A stretch of 64,000 nt of DNA from Emydura subglobosa (GCA_007922225.1 ML679961.1:68275075-68339074), one strand, 5' to 3'. Positions 46,508-57,240 are shown, counted from the first letter of the stretch. Made by a program: numbers and translations. The notes: generated from the letters alone by a model not told the origin.

Positions 46508-46760
46508 ATTTCCACCCATTGGATCTTATTATATCTTTGCCTTCTAGACAGAAGAGCCCACTGTCAAATTTGTATTCTCCATATAGGTACTTGTAAATTA
46601 CGATCAAGTCACCCCTTAACCTTCTCTTTAAATTAAATAGATTAAGCTTCTTGAGTCTATTGCTATAAATTATGTTTTCTAATCCTTTAATCATTCTTGA
46701 GACTCTTCACCAAACCCAAGGATTACATTAGTGCTTTCGGACACAGCATCTCACTGAGAG
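46508..46760 (-). mobile_element. CR1 LINE (right half of split copy)
   Basis: The minus strand encodes GLENIIYSNRLKKLNLFNLK then RRLRGDLIVIYKYLYGEY, the CR1 RT C-terminus, directly continuing the copy that breaks at 45,508. Confidence 0.88.
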
Positions 46761-46934
46761 CTCAGTTTTCTTCAAATGTTCCAATAATTTTTTTTAAAAT
46801 CCTCTTTGTTTTGCAAACATAAAAGACATTTCAGCCTAATTTTTTTTTCAAAAATCTGTAATAATGTGAAAGTAGGAGCTTAGAAAAGATGTGGTTCCAC
46901 AGTTCCAAAACCACTACTCTTATCGAGAGAAAAT

Positions 46935-47060
46935 GCATCACATAAATCAGAGGTGGAAGAGACCTAATAAGTAATTGAATTCATTTACTGCCAAATTCAA
47001 GATTTCCTCCTACAGCTCATTTATTGGTGCAATCTAGTTTTAAACTGACCATTATTGAAT
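46935..47060 (-). mobile_element. CR1-like 3' end, diverged
   Basis: The plus strand reads cataaatcagaggtggaaga then gacctaataagta, the reverse complement of an old CR1/L3-like 3' end. Boundaries are unclear. Confidence 0.5.
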
Positions 47061-47347
47061 GATACTGTATTTTAATATAAAGTACCTTTTGCCACCTTTG
47101 ACTCATTGTGTTTCTTGTTGCTGTATTACATGCAAATGGGAGTTCACAGGTATAATAAGCACTTTCTTAAGATGAACTAACTTGGCAGCATGTGAAGTGT
47201 CCAATAAGTTTGATATTGTTGTAAATATGATATAGGTAAGTGCTAAATATTCTCTGTTTTCCCGTTTTCAAAGCAGTTTACAAACATTAACTAATCTGTC
47301 AGCACAACATTCCTAAGAGATGGCAGTGTGCTGAGGCCTGTACTCTA

Positions 47348-49130
47348 GGGACGCTTGTCTCTACTTACAGATGTGTTTTGATTGGTTAATTTTGATGGAA
47401 AGAGGTTACAAAACCATTACAGGCCCCCTTTACAGCATCACATCTCATTCACTCCATCCTGTGTTCCAAAAATATGAAGACACAAAGCATCCCTTATTTC
47501 TCTGGCATGCCTGGACCCAGCCCCAGTGATGACAGGTGAACTTTCTGGATTGTTGGTATTGGACCTGTAAACCAGCAAAGTCTTAAGACCTCTCCATGGA
47601 AAAATACTCACCTTTAGCCTGCAGATGTTGTGCAGGGTGCAGCAGCAGCCCACAATCACACAGACCGCATTGGCCACAGTGTCATCTAAATGGTTCAGCA
47701 GGCAGTGACATCTTGCTGGCCAAATGTGCGCTCCACTACCATCCTGCAATTTTCAAGTGTGTAACTAAACACTGTCTTGCTAGGCCGTTTGATGTCAGGG
47801 CATGGATTCATGAGCCATGGCAGGAGTGCATAGGTGGGGGGTCCCATAAAACAACAGTGGACACTAACACCCCATTGATAATGTCATTAGGAGGAAATAA
47901 AGTCCTTGCTTCTCCCAGCAGATACACCAGATCTCCTCAGCACCTTGGCCTCGTGCACCTTGCCAGTACATCTCATGTTGGTGTTCATGAACCTGCTGTT
48001 GGTTGATCAAGAAACAGGGAGTACTACCCTTTATGGCTGACAATCATTTGCCGCTTCTGGCAGGCAAATTATGGGCACATGTGTGCTATCAATGGCCCCA
48101 GCGTAGTTTGGGAATACAATCCTCTGAAAGCCAGTAATTACTTCATGCACATTTTTAATACTCACCATCCAGAGGTACCCCATAATGTTAACTGCCTCAT
48201 AAACCTCCATTACCACAGCCCCAACAGTTATCTTTCCAACACCAAAATGTTTACAGCAGACCTGTAGCTGTCCAAGGTAGCCAGCTTCCAGAGGGAAATT
48301 TCAAATGCTTCTGTACTGGTAAAGCCTCCCTTACTTGAATGTTCTGGTACCAGAGGGTCAAGGCAAGCACCTCACTAAACTCCATGAAGGGCTGCTTCCT
48401 TTTTTGGAAGTTCTGGAGCCACTGCTGGTCTTCCCAGGTCTGTGTAATGATGTGTCCCCCCTTGCTGTACTAGTTGTCCTACACCCCACACATCAGTCAA
48501 CATAGAAATTGCAGCATTCATCATGGCTGTCCATTCTGCCACAAAGGAACCCTTCTGAGTCCCCCTTGCATGCAGCTCTGCAGTGTAGACTAGTGGAGAG
48601 AGGCTTTCCTCATGTGTGACCCAGGATGTGGGTACACACTGCAATGTAGTCATAGTCTAAGTGACTTGCTCATGGTGTTCCTGAAATGCTGTCCAGCATC
48701 TTGCTGAACACCTACTCTGGTATGTATAAAACATTCACCCACAAGCAGAAGCAGTTCATCTGATGGATCCATGGCTTGTCCCCCAGCTGGAAGGAACTGA
48801 AGTGAGGAGCATGCAGAATCAGAAGTGCTCAGCTTAAATGTGGTGGGCTAAAACCACTTCTGCACAGGGGTATGGTAAGGATAGACAAGTTCTCCCACAA
48901 CACACCACAAAGCAATTCCTAGAGCAATTCAAGCTGGTGAGGCACTAAGAACCCTGGGATATGTCACCAGAAATCCTAGCATTAAATATATATAGTTGCA
49001 ATGTCAGTATGAATGAGTATATTGTGTATGGCATGTGTGTGGCTCTGCAGTGTAGACTAGCACAGACAGGTTTGCTAACACATGACCCAGGATGTGGGTA
49101 CACACTGCAATGCAGTCATAGCCTAAGTGA
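47348..49130 (-). mobile_element. Harbinger (PIF) DNA transposon fossil
   Basis: It holds a degraded HARBI1-like transposase on the minus strand. The left terminus is probably cgcttgtctctacttacag near 47,352 and the right terminus cactgcaatgcagtcatagc near 49,100; these look like eroded forms of the gtctacact/agtgtagac ends of the local MITEs. The right end region is present twice (48,577-48,672 and 49,041-49,139). The exact boundaries are inferred. Confidence 0.6.
47440..48650 (-). pseudogene. HARBI1-like transposase, degraded
   Basis: Reading down the minus strand: an N-terminal piece near 48,650-48,375; then EVITGFQRIVFPNYAGAIDS followed by THVPI near 48,150-48,060, the segment with the first catalytic Asp (family: FP.C.GAIDGTHIPI); then PWLMNPCPDIKRPSKTVFSY and NCRMVVERTFGQ near 47,830-47,720 (family: PWL..PY......R.VVE..FG..K); and ANAVCVIVGCCCTLHNICRL near 47,660 (family: ...CC.LHNIC). 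The order and motifs identify a DDE transposase of the PIF/Harbinger superfamily. Stops and frameshifts separate the pieces. Confidence 0.82.
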
Positions 49131-49490
49131 CTTGCCCAACATCACACAGTAAGTAGAAGAAGCACAGGAGTTCAGGTTCTATTCCAAAGTACCAAGCTAT
49201 GGTCCTAACCAGTGGACCATCCCTCCTTTTTCATTTCTGCACCAGAGCTACCCTGGATTTTAACATGTGATCTCTGGCATCGTGATAGAGAGTCAGGCCC
49301 CTAGCAACACCTGATTACTTCTCTCCCTTATGTGTTAATTTTCTCCCCCACCTTAATTCTCTCTCTCTTTTTGCCTTTGTCTTATAAGAGTTCAGCTTAG
49401 CCAGCTAGGACAAGTTTCTCCTTCCAATACTGCTTTAAAAAGAAAACACCCCTCCCCCCACTGGTTGACCCCAGTTCTGGTAAACTTTGC

Positions 49491-49577
49491 AGCCTGGGTC
49501 TACAGATTTGGGCTGTGTAGCTGTTCGGGCTCAGGCTCTGAAGTCTAGTGACAGGAGTGAGCAGTGTAGACATACCC
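49491..49577. mobile_element. Short MITE fragment (gtctaca termini)
   Basis: From agcctgggtctacagatttg to gagcagtgtagacataccc. Ends are imperfect inverted repeats of the gtctacact group. Confidence 0.5.
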
Positions 49578-50040
49578 AGAGTGGCTAATAAGACTGTATA
49601 ATATAACTGCAATTTTCCTGCAACCGAGCTGCAAGTAATAGACAGAAGCTGTATTTTCATATCTTTGTCTATTCTGGTTTGGTTAGTTTTGACTTAAAAA
49701 GAAACAGGATCGGACCTCAAGAACTATTATTTATAACTGACTTTCCTTTGCCAAAAGTGCTTTTAATACTATCTAAATAACTGTTAAAGTTAGGGATTTT
49801 CCCTTTAAATGACTAATCCAAAATAAGTAAAATTTAATTAAATCATTTTCCATAGCTTTTTACATTTCAAATGCTTTAGTTGTTTCCCCTCTCTTTTTGT
49901 ATGTATTTAATAAAGGGTTAAAATATTTTTATGGAGGCAAGCCAGCTGAAGCTTTGTGCAAATCCCTAGCTACAATTGTTTTATGTTGTGACAGTAAAAC
50001 AGGGTTTTTATTAGCACATTGGCCCTTTGGGGGCCAACTT
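49578..50040. other. A/T-rich, no gene seen
   Basis: Unrecognised sequence before the first 155-bp direct repeat. Confidence 0.35.
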
Positions 50041-50195
50041 ATGGTTTTTAACTCCTCCTGTTTAATGTGGAACAGTGAAGCATTCCCCTTTGTTTCCTCT
50101 GGTAAATTGCTATTGTAAAACTGTAAAATGGAGGAAAGTTCAGCGGGGAAGAAAGTCATCTTAGTCAGCAATGTCTCTTGCTCAAGATTTATTCA
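50041..50195 (+). repeat. 155-bp direct repeat, copy 1
   Basis: From atggtttttaactcctcctg to ctcttgctcaagatttattc(a). It recurs at 50,926-51,080 with about eight substitutions and no indel (about 95% identity). Confidence 0.9.
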
Positions 50196-50925
50196 GCTTT
50201 GGCCTTCTGAGCCAAAATTGTGGGTTCAGAGCCCATCTGGTTCAACACAGTGGGCAAGTATCCTCCCCAGCTTACGCATGGAGAGGCCAACACATGTCAA
50301 GTTTAAGTGACTTGCACAAAGCTGCAGAAAGTATTAGGATTAAAATACAGGAGTTCCCAAATTCCACTCCTTTGCTCATTCCACATTTTATCATCCGGTG
50401 GCCACAAAGAGTGGAAAATTTGACATCTTCGGCTTCTCATAAATGAAAATCTGTGTCATACACTAGGCACCAGCTCTCTGCACTTTATCTCACTTCACAT
50501 GGACTGAATTTATCCAATTTATGTCCTCATTGAAAACAGATATACTACTCAGAGCATGCAATTTCAAGTCTACTTTAATTTGAATTCTCCCGCACTACAC
50601 CACCACCACCACCAACCATAGTGAGTTAGCAACACAGATAACAAGCATCATTCTTCCAATAAGGAGAGGCCAAGGGAAAGGAAAGAATAACCTTACTTTT
50701 TAGTGCAGATACATACCACAGAGGGACTGTTTCCCTTAGTAACCATGACTAATTGCTGCATCTGCTAAAGTTGGCAGTGTTCATTATCTGAGAAATAGCT
50801 GGATAGCATTTAACTGGAATTTTTCCCATAACATTAGTTCTGCAAGCTTTCTGCAGATGTCTTAACTGGGTTTCTAAAGGAAATAGCTCAAGAGATTATA
50901 ACTTGATTTTAACACCTATCTACTG
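50196..50925. other. Spacer between direct repeats
   Basis: 730 bases with no coding potential recognised. It includes a short (CAC)n run near 50,598-50,612. Confidence 0.5.
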
Positions 50926-51080
50926 ATGGTTTTTAACTCCTCCTGTTTAATGTAGAACAATGAGGCATTCCCGTTTGTTTCCTCTGGTAAATTCCTATTG
51001 TAAAACTGTAAAATGGAGGAAAGTTCAGCAAGGAAGAAAGTCATCTAAGTCAGCAATGTCTCTTGCTCAAGATTTATTCA
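50926..51080 (+). repeat. 155-bp direct repeat, copy 2
   Basis: Second copy of 50,041-50,195, exactly 885 bases downstream. The flanks of the two copies differ. Confidence 0.9.
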
Positions 51081-51637
51081 TGAGGTCTATAGGCGGAATA
51101 CAAAAAGAAAAGAATTTAGCATCATCAGAAAGACTTTCCCTGGTGGGGGTTCAGTGCTATACTATGAATCTGGGGGATAAAGCCCAACTTTCCAAAAGGT
51201 ACTCTCCCCCCCTCTGTTTCCCAGGTAGTCATTCTTATATAGACTTTCCCCGAGCACCTGTCCCTGGGGAAGGGGATCTGGAATAAGTACCTTGTTCTCC
51301 AAATTATGTCCCTGCCTCTTGTCAGAAACACTTTTCCAGTAGTTCAGAAGAGTTGCCAACAGCACATGGTATCCACAACTGCTTTTTGTTAGCTGTTTCA
51401 GTGCAGCTGTTCTGCCACACAATGAAAGTCTCTTTACAGTGGGCTCCAAAATCCCATCTCACCAGGCTTGAGACCAAAAGCTTAGCCTTAAACCTGCTTT
51501 TCCAAGTAAGCAGTGCTGCATTGAACTACAAACCCAGTTTAGGCTCTAGGCTTTCTACCTCTTGTGACTTAAGAAAAATAGCTCAGAAGATAGCTATTTA
51601 GGGAACTGACCTGCTAAGGAATCCTTTGCCTAGTACA
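51081..51637. other. No gene seen
   Basis: Unrecognised sequence, presumed intron. Confidence 0.35.
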
Positions 51638-51745
51638 GAGGTCTTCAATATGTGGGACATGCCCCCCTATAGGGTGCAGAGAAACGTTCGGGGGAGGCAT
51701 GGCCAAGCCCAGGCCTGCCTCCACTAGGGGTAGGGAGGGAGCGCC
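51638..51745 (+). mobile_element. hAT-type element end
   Basis: Starts cagaggtcttcaatatgtgg then gacatgcccccctatagggtg, typical of a turtle hAT family whose ends read 'cagnggttctcaa...ggcccccc'. Only the left end is recognisable. Confidence 0.4.
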
Positions 51746-52984
51746 TGTGACATTCCCCTAGTGCAATGTGGACTGGTGTATTGCATGTCACCCAAATCCC
51801 TCACTCTTGAAGCCCATCTTACTCTGCTCTGCTGTGAGAACCCCCCACTCCTGGGTTGTTCATGCACAGCCCCAGCAAGCAAGCTGATCTGAACTGAGTC
51901 AGTGAGTGCTTCTAGTCAGCCACTCTTTGGATTATGCAACAGAATGTCCCCAGGCAGTACCCCCAATCCCAGATGCATCCCTAGGAACTTCTGTTTTACA
52001 ACGTTAAGTGCTGCCCATTGAACACTGCAAGCTCATACAGTTCGTCAATTTAACAAAGAAATTGATATGCACCAGCCTTGTTACTTCAAATGGTGCCTCC
52101 AACATACCTTAAACCAAATGCACTGCTTCAGGTAAAATAAACAAACAAATGTATTAACTATAGAAGGATTTTAAGTGATTATAAGTCAAAGGAAAGTAAA
52201 TCATATTTGGTCAAAATAAACAAGAGCAAAATGCATTCTAAACTTAGCTTAACACTTTCAGCAACCTTGCAAACTCAGATAATTCTCACCACAGGCTGGC
52301 TGGTTTCCTTTCAGCCAGGCTCTCTTTATTTAGCACTTCAGTTGCTTGGTAGTGTTTGTAGATAGTGGTGGAAGAGAGAGACAGCATGGCAAAATGTCTC
52401 CCCTTTTTAAAATATTTCTTCTTCCCTCTGGGGCTTTGCATCTCTCCCCCTTCGGGATCAGGTAACAAACAATGTCTTTGTATGGTTTCATTGATGTCCT
52501 GAATCAGTGAGCATCCTTTTACTGTGGTTTCTTTGTTGCTGCCTAGGCCAGTCCTTTGTTCCTGGAACACTGAGCTGGGTTGTTATATATATGGCTTAAT
52601 AAGGTGCAAACTGTCCCTCTGCTCCTAGAGTTTTGCCTGGATATGTTTTAAGCTACGAGGACACATTTTTGGGAGTATTACATAGTGAAACCCCATAACT
52701 TTAACAATAACGTTCAGTGCGTCATGACCATTCCAAAAACACCTTACACGACATACTCTGCATTAAATGATACACAATGACTCTGTAAAGGTGACCATGG
52801 GGGTGCAGGGTGTCAAAGCGCCACTCAACCTTGCTTTGCCCTGAGCTCTGCTCCTGGCCTGACCACAGCCTTGGCAACCGCTTGGACCTCCCCAGCTTCA
52901 GCACCTGGCCTGGGTCCCCACTACTGGGCTCCGACTCCCAGCCGCAGCAGCCAGCCTTGTGTGCACGCACATACATAGCCTGTA
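51746..52984. other. No gene or clear repeat seen
   Basis: Presumed intron. The C-rich section near 52,830-52,970 has open frames on both strands by composition; no domain was recognised. Confidence 0.35.
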
Positions 52985-55215
52985 TATGTTCTGCAGGTGA
53001 ATTATATGACTAGTGCCCTGGCTAACTGAGGATGTGTACACTAGCGCTGTAATTTTCACTATGGGCAGACATACCCGCATTAGCTCTAGTTGAGCTAGTG
53101 TGCTAAAAATAGCAGCGTAGCTGCAATTGCACAGGTAGGGGAACAGGGCTAGCCACACTGAGTACAATCCCATCCAAGACCTGTTGTAACTATTGGCCCT
53201 ACAAAATTTACCCCACTATAGGCTCAAATGTAAGAAATGAGTGAACGTTCATAAGATGTTACACTAACCTGTAATTTTTTTTGCCTACTTGGAAATTAAC
53301 CATGAAAAATAGGTTGAGCTGATTTCAATCAATTATAAACAAGTGCAAGAGAACAAGACAAAGAAAATGGATTAGTCCATACGAAAAAAGACCTACGAAT
53401 ATGATTCAAAGACTGCTGAAATCATGCTTGGTAAAAACAGAATATATGGAACCACAATGGACCAAAATTGGTGAGACAGATATTAGGCCTATGTGACACC
53501 AGGCCCGAAAAAGCCAAGCAACTTTGCAAATTGCATGGCCCAAATCTGACCTTTAAAGATATACAATGGTAGTGAGGGTCATTCCTCATAAGTAGACTAG
53601 AGCTTTGATATGCAAGTGTATTGTCGGTAGTTATTTGATGTTGTTTATATATCTCTTGTTAGACGTTAGCAGTGTAGATAAACTGCTTTCTTGTCCGTCA
53701 CTGTTCTATTGATTAAGAGTTCCAAAGGGACATATGAACATTTAGATGGAACTTTGAATGTAACAATACTATTGTTTGTATTTCTCTTTGAAGTTTAAGT
53801 AGTAAATAACTGTAAATGGCCAATTACCTTGTGCTAATGTAACTAGTTACCAGTGTGCACAGGACATAGGAGAGGATACTTCAGAGTCCTCAGAAATTAT
53901 CTATTAATTGTTCAAGCAGGCACCTGCTGTCAAGAAAATATCGGTCAGCCTGCATGGATCTATAAAAGACTCTAATGGACTGATCCTTTTTGTCTCAAAT
54001 CCGTCAAAGCTCATCAGGGAAAGTTTGGATCGCAAGACTGAGACCCCAGCACCAGCCTGGAATCACCCTGCTAATTCCCATGGGAAAATTTGAACAAACT
54101 CTGCACATGGACTATTTAGTCTTCATTTCTCTGGACTGGATTTCTAACAAAGAAGCTCTAAACAAGGACTGGTGACCCCCAAACTGTTTGGGTAATTTCA
54201 GAGATTTTGCAATTTAAGAACTTTGCAATTCAGTTATCATCTCTACTTTGAAACTGACCTAAGAGATTTATTTTCATCTGTGTATGTATACTGACCTTTT
54301 AACCGTTACTCTTTCCTTTTAAAAAAACATAAATGTTAGTTTAATTAATAAGCATTGGCTTTAAGTGTGTTTTTGGGTAAGATCGGAACTATTCATTGAC
54401 CTGTGTGGGAATGTGTCTGATCTTTTGGGATTGGTAGAACTTTTTTACATATGATGGATAAAGATTTTCAGTAATCCCCATCATATTTGACTTGGCTGTC
54501 TGGGAGCTAGCCAAAGAGCTGGATAGTTCTAAGGGAACTGTGTTTTGTCTGCTGAATGACCAGTGAGGTCATCAGAACCTGTTTGTTACTGGCTTGGTAT
54601 GTCTTATGGAAGAAAAACCAGCAGTATTTAGGGCTTTGCCTGCGCAATTTTTTGCAGTTTGCCCTGTTTAAGCTCTCTCAGCATAGCTCCCCTGGAGGCC
54701 AACGTCACAGCCTAATTGGACAAAATAATAAAGAGAATGAACTACACTGTCCAATTTTACCCTTTTGGGGTTTCTTTAAAAACATCTCTGAAAAAGACAT
54801 TTTCATCTTTCTCTACCCGCCCAGCCATCCCTGCATCACAGCCCATCTCATTGTCCGTGACCCCAAGATAGAAGGAGCAGATCAGACTGAAAGACTTTCT
54901 TCCAGGAGAAGTCCTTCTGGCCTTGCTCTTGTTTAAGGTACTTTATTTTTACCTGTAAGTTTTGAAAATCATCATATCCTCATAACACCCAGTCCTCAGC
55001 CAATCAGTGGCGATACCTAACTGCAAGCATCAGAGTCATATACAATCCTGTTTTGCCTTCCTTCTCCTGTTGTGTTACTTTCTGCCTCAGTATTTCTTTC
55101 CTCCTATCCTATCCCTCTCTCTTGGCTTTCCATCGAATTTTAAAATCAACTCAATGGCATCCACTCAAGCTTGCCTTGTCTAAGGAGAAAGAACCCAACC
55201 AGATGACATCATTAA
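52985..55215 (+). repeat. Duplicated block, copy B (split by LTR)
   Basis: The homologue of 29,811-30,770. It runs 52,985-53,491, is interrupted by a 1,218-bp insertion, and resumes at 54,715-55,215. It has about 40 bases near 55,083-55,125 that copy A lacks. Similarity to copy A ends at 55,215, exactly where copy A is cut by the DIRS element; what follows in B (ctagaatgtgaatcaggg...) may be the rest of the unit. Confidence 0.8.
53492..54709 (+). mobile_element. Solo-LTR-like insertion, 1,218 bp
   Basis: The insert starts TGTGAC and ends GTCACA (TG...CA with a 6-base inverted terminus) and is flanked by the 5-base duplication gccta (53,487-53,491; 54,710-54,714). Copy A has a single gccta at 30,303-30,307, the empty site. 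These are the hallmarks of an LTR-retrotransposon or endogenous-retrovirus LTR left after recombination between two LTRs. A TATATA motif lies near 53,646. No gag, pol or env sequence is present. Which strand is sense is not certain; the family is unnamed to me. Confidence 0.8.
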
Positions 55216-55744
55216 CTAGAATGTGAATCAGGGTACAAGGGGGTCCAAGCAATAGCTGTTGTGGTCAACTTGCCAACCAAAACATCCATTCATGATTCAT
55301 CAGTGAAAAGCTATTTCCCCCACTTTTTCTATCCTCTCTCCTCCACCTGGTGTCAGTCTGTTAGAAACGGATGTAGTTAATACCCTTTACACATCAGGAC
55401 TGAGAATAAAATTAGCCCTTTCCTCTTCATCAGAAAAAGGTTGTTTTGAAAATAAAAGAGTGATATTTTGCTTTCAAAAGGAGAGAGGCTTTACAGGTTT
55501 TGTTTGTTTGTTTTGAATAATAAATCTATTTCAGTAACAGAGTAAGTCTTGTTTTATTTTCTTGTTCTTTTTTGTGTTTAATCAATACACTTCCAATTCT
55601 GGAATAAATGCTTTTGGGTGTTTGCTAGGAAAGCAAGTAAACCAAGGTCATTGTACAAAGAAACCCCAGACCTCTTTGTATCGCTGTTTTTATGTTGGAC
55701 GATGAAAGAGTTTAACATCTTTAACTCTTTTGTACCTGTGTGTA
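55216..55744. other. No gene seen; possible rest of block B
   Basis: A/T-rich sequence following copy B. It could be the remainder of the duplicated unit missing from copy A. No coding feature was recognised. Confidence 0.35.
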
Positions 55745-55771
55745 GGACCGCGTCCGGTGCGGCCTGGGCAT

Positions 55772-55816
55772 TGCAGCCCTTCCTCAGGCCCAGGCTCAGA
55801 GGAAGGCCCCTGCACC
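55772..55816 (+). repeat. 45-bp direct repeat, copy 1
   Basis: Begins tgcagcccttcctcaggccc and recurs at 56,815-56,859, 1,043 bases on, with 40 of 45 identical. Confidence 0.88.
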
Positions 55817-55894
55817 TTCCAAAAAGGGGAATGTTAGTATCTCGCACAAGCCTTAGTCCTGGCCCCCCGACAGGGCAGACTATCAAGTATTCTA

Positions 55895-56011
55895 TTGCCC
55901 AGCCCTCAGGCAGGACGGGTGAGCAAGCAGCCAGTTGCCCCGGCCTTTGGCAAGATGGGCGAGCAAGCAGCCAGTTGCCCCGGCTCTTAGGCAGGACGGG
56001 CGGGCAAGCAG
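55895..56011 (+). repeat. Three 40-bp tandem units
   Basis: Units begin with ttgccc at 55,895, 55,935 and 55,975 and contain gcaggacgggtgagcaagca-like sequence. The period of 40 is not a multiple of three, arguing against a coding repeat. The third unit is slightly shortened. Confidence 0.9.
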
Positions 56012-56814
56012 TGTCCTCTGGTCAGTAGAGCAGGGGACGGTAATCACTCCCTGGGTGGCGAGGACAAGGGGGAGGAGAGGGGAGGGGGGACGCAGGCCCA
56101 CCCAACTCCACTGCGTCCCAGCCCAGGGCCCTAGCAGTGGCAAAGGCGTTGCCAACTGAGTTGGCGGGGCTCCCGCCGCAACACGCTGATGGGGACTTGC
56201 CCCTGTCTCAGCCACGGCTATGGCTGTCCCTGGGCCACTTCTTCCTCCCCGTATCCCCAGGTACCTGTATCGGCCGGGTCCTCAGGGTCGCTGGGGTACA
56301 CGGCCCGTGGCAGGCTCAGTCCCCCCCATCTACCGGTGGCAAGGCGGGAAGCTCCTCGGCGGAGGGCAACTCCTCCGGGTCACAGGGCTCCGGGGTCTCA
56401 GCATCTGGAAGCTCCTCCAGGTCAAGACCAGCCTCTGAGGGTATCTTCCAGCCCTCAGTCCAGTCGCTGGGGTCCAGAGGTCCTGGCCAGTCTAGGGGGC
56501 CCGGAGGCCCTACCCAGTCCTTAGGGCTCAGTCACTTGGGCCATTCCTGGGGCCTCTGCTCCGGGAGGCACTTGCTTGGGGCAGCGGCCTGGCTGGGTTC
56601 AGGCCTTCTGTGCAGCCGGCGGGACGGCATGTCTGCCTCCGGCAGCTGCCTTCCCCCGACTGAGCTGCGGGGCCTGTTTTTTGTACTCCCAGCCCTGGCA
56701 GAGGTTCCTCCCCGCTTTTGCCGGATTGGCCAGCTGGCATGGCCTATCACTAGCCGGCTCCCTGGTTGCTGGGCAGACTGGCCTGCCAGCCCTTCCACCG
56801 TCCGCTCGGGTCCT

Positions 56815-56859
56815 TGCGGCCCTTCCTCGGGCCCAGGCTTGGAGGAAGGCCACTGCACC
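56815..56859 (+). repeat. 45-bp direct repeat, copy 2
   Basis: Begins tgcggcccttcctcgggccc. The two copies nearly bracket the GC-rich island. Confidence 0.88.
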
Positions 56860-56869
56860 ATCCTACACC

Positions 56870-57000
56870 TTGAAATTAATAAAACTGACCCTACATGCAC
56901 ACTCAGCGCACCTAGCCCTTCTCACCACCTGTGCAACTTCAGCTATGCTGCCATTTTTAGCACAATAGCTCAATCAGAATTAGCATGGATATGCCTACCC
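56870..57000 (-). mobile_element. MITE fragment (gctaaaaatagcag group), inverted
   Basis: The plus strand reads acctgtgcaacttcagctat then gctgccatttttagcacaat, the reverse complement of the motif in copies A and B of the duplicated block (29.93 and 53.10 kb) and at 17.83 kb. Confidence 0.6.
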
Positions 57001-57059
57001 TCAGGCCCCCCTGGGGCTGCAACACCCAGCCCCCAGGGCCTGCTGTAGCCCCCGGCCAC

Positions 57060-57240
57060 AGTGGTCCCTGGAGTCCCTATGGACAGACATGGCCCCTGGG
57101 CCCAACCACAGCCTCCCCGACATTGGCCCAGCTACAAGCTGCAGCCCTGGCCAGTCTGTAGCCCTGCTCCCTTGCCCTGGCTGGAGGGGTGGGGACAGGG
57201 GAGCACAGGAGACAAAAGTTTGAGGACCACTGCCATAGTC
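57060..57240 (-). mobile_element. hAT-type element end
   Basis: Ends gacaaaagtttgaggaccac then tgcc, the reverse complement of the common cagtggtcctcaaactttt terminus of a vertebrate hAT family. The left boundary merges with the GC-rich island. Confidence 0.45.

Larger units (their letters stand above)
55745..57215. other. GC-rich, CpG-rich island of unknown nature
   Basis: An abrupt change from A/T-rich to strongly GC-rich sequence with many CpGs. Open frames are long on both strands (303 codons on plus at 56,137-57,048; about 120 on minus), but several frames are open at once, so length is explained by composition, and the translations (Pro/Ser/Gly-rich) match no family I know. Internal repeats (40-bp tandem, 45-bp direct) suggest a young repeat insertion or a satellite-like unit. 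A CpG-island promoter is possible but unsupported. Confidence 0.5.

Noticed and set aside
50039..51080. Complete miniature LTR retrotransposon
   Set aside because: The left copy does not begin TG, no flanking target duplication is visible, and no primer-binding site or polypurine tract could be supported; kept as direct repeats only.
53492..54709. Full endogenous retrovirus
   Set aside because: Only a single LTR-like unit is present; no gag, pol or env similarity was seen in the insert or its flanks.
56137..57048. 303-codon plus-strand open frame
   Set aside because: It lies in a GC-rich island where stops are rare in several frames on both strands; the translation is Pro/Ser/Gly-rich with no domain, and the tandem period of 40 is not a multiple of three.
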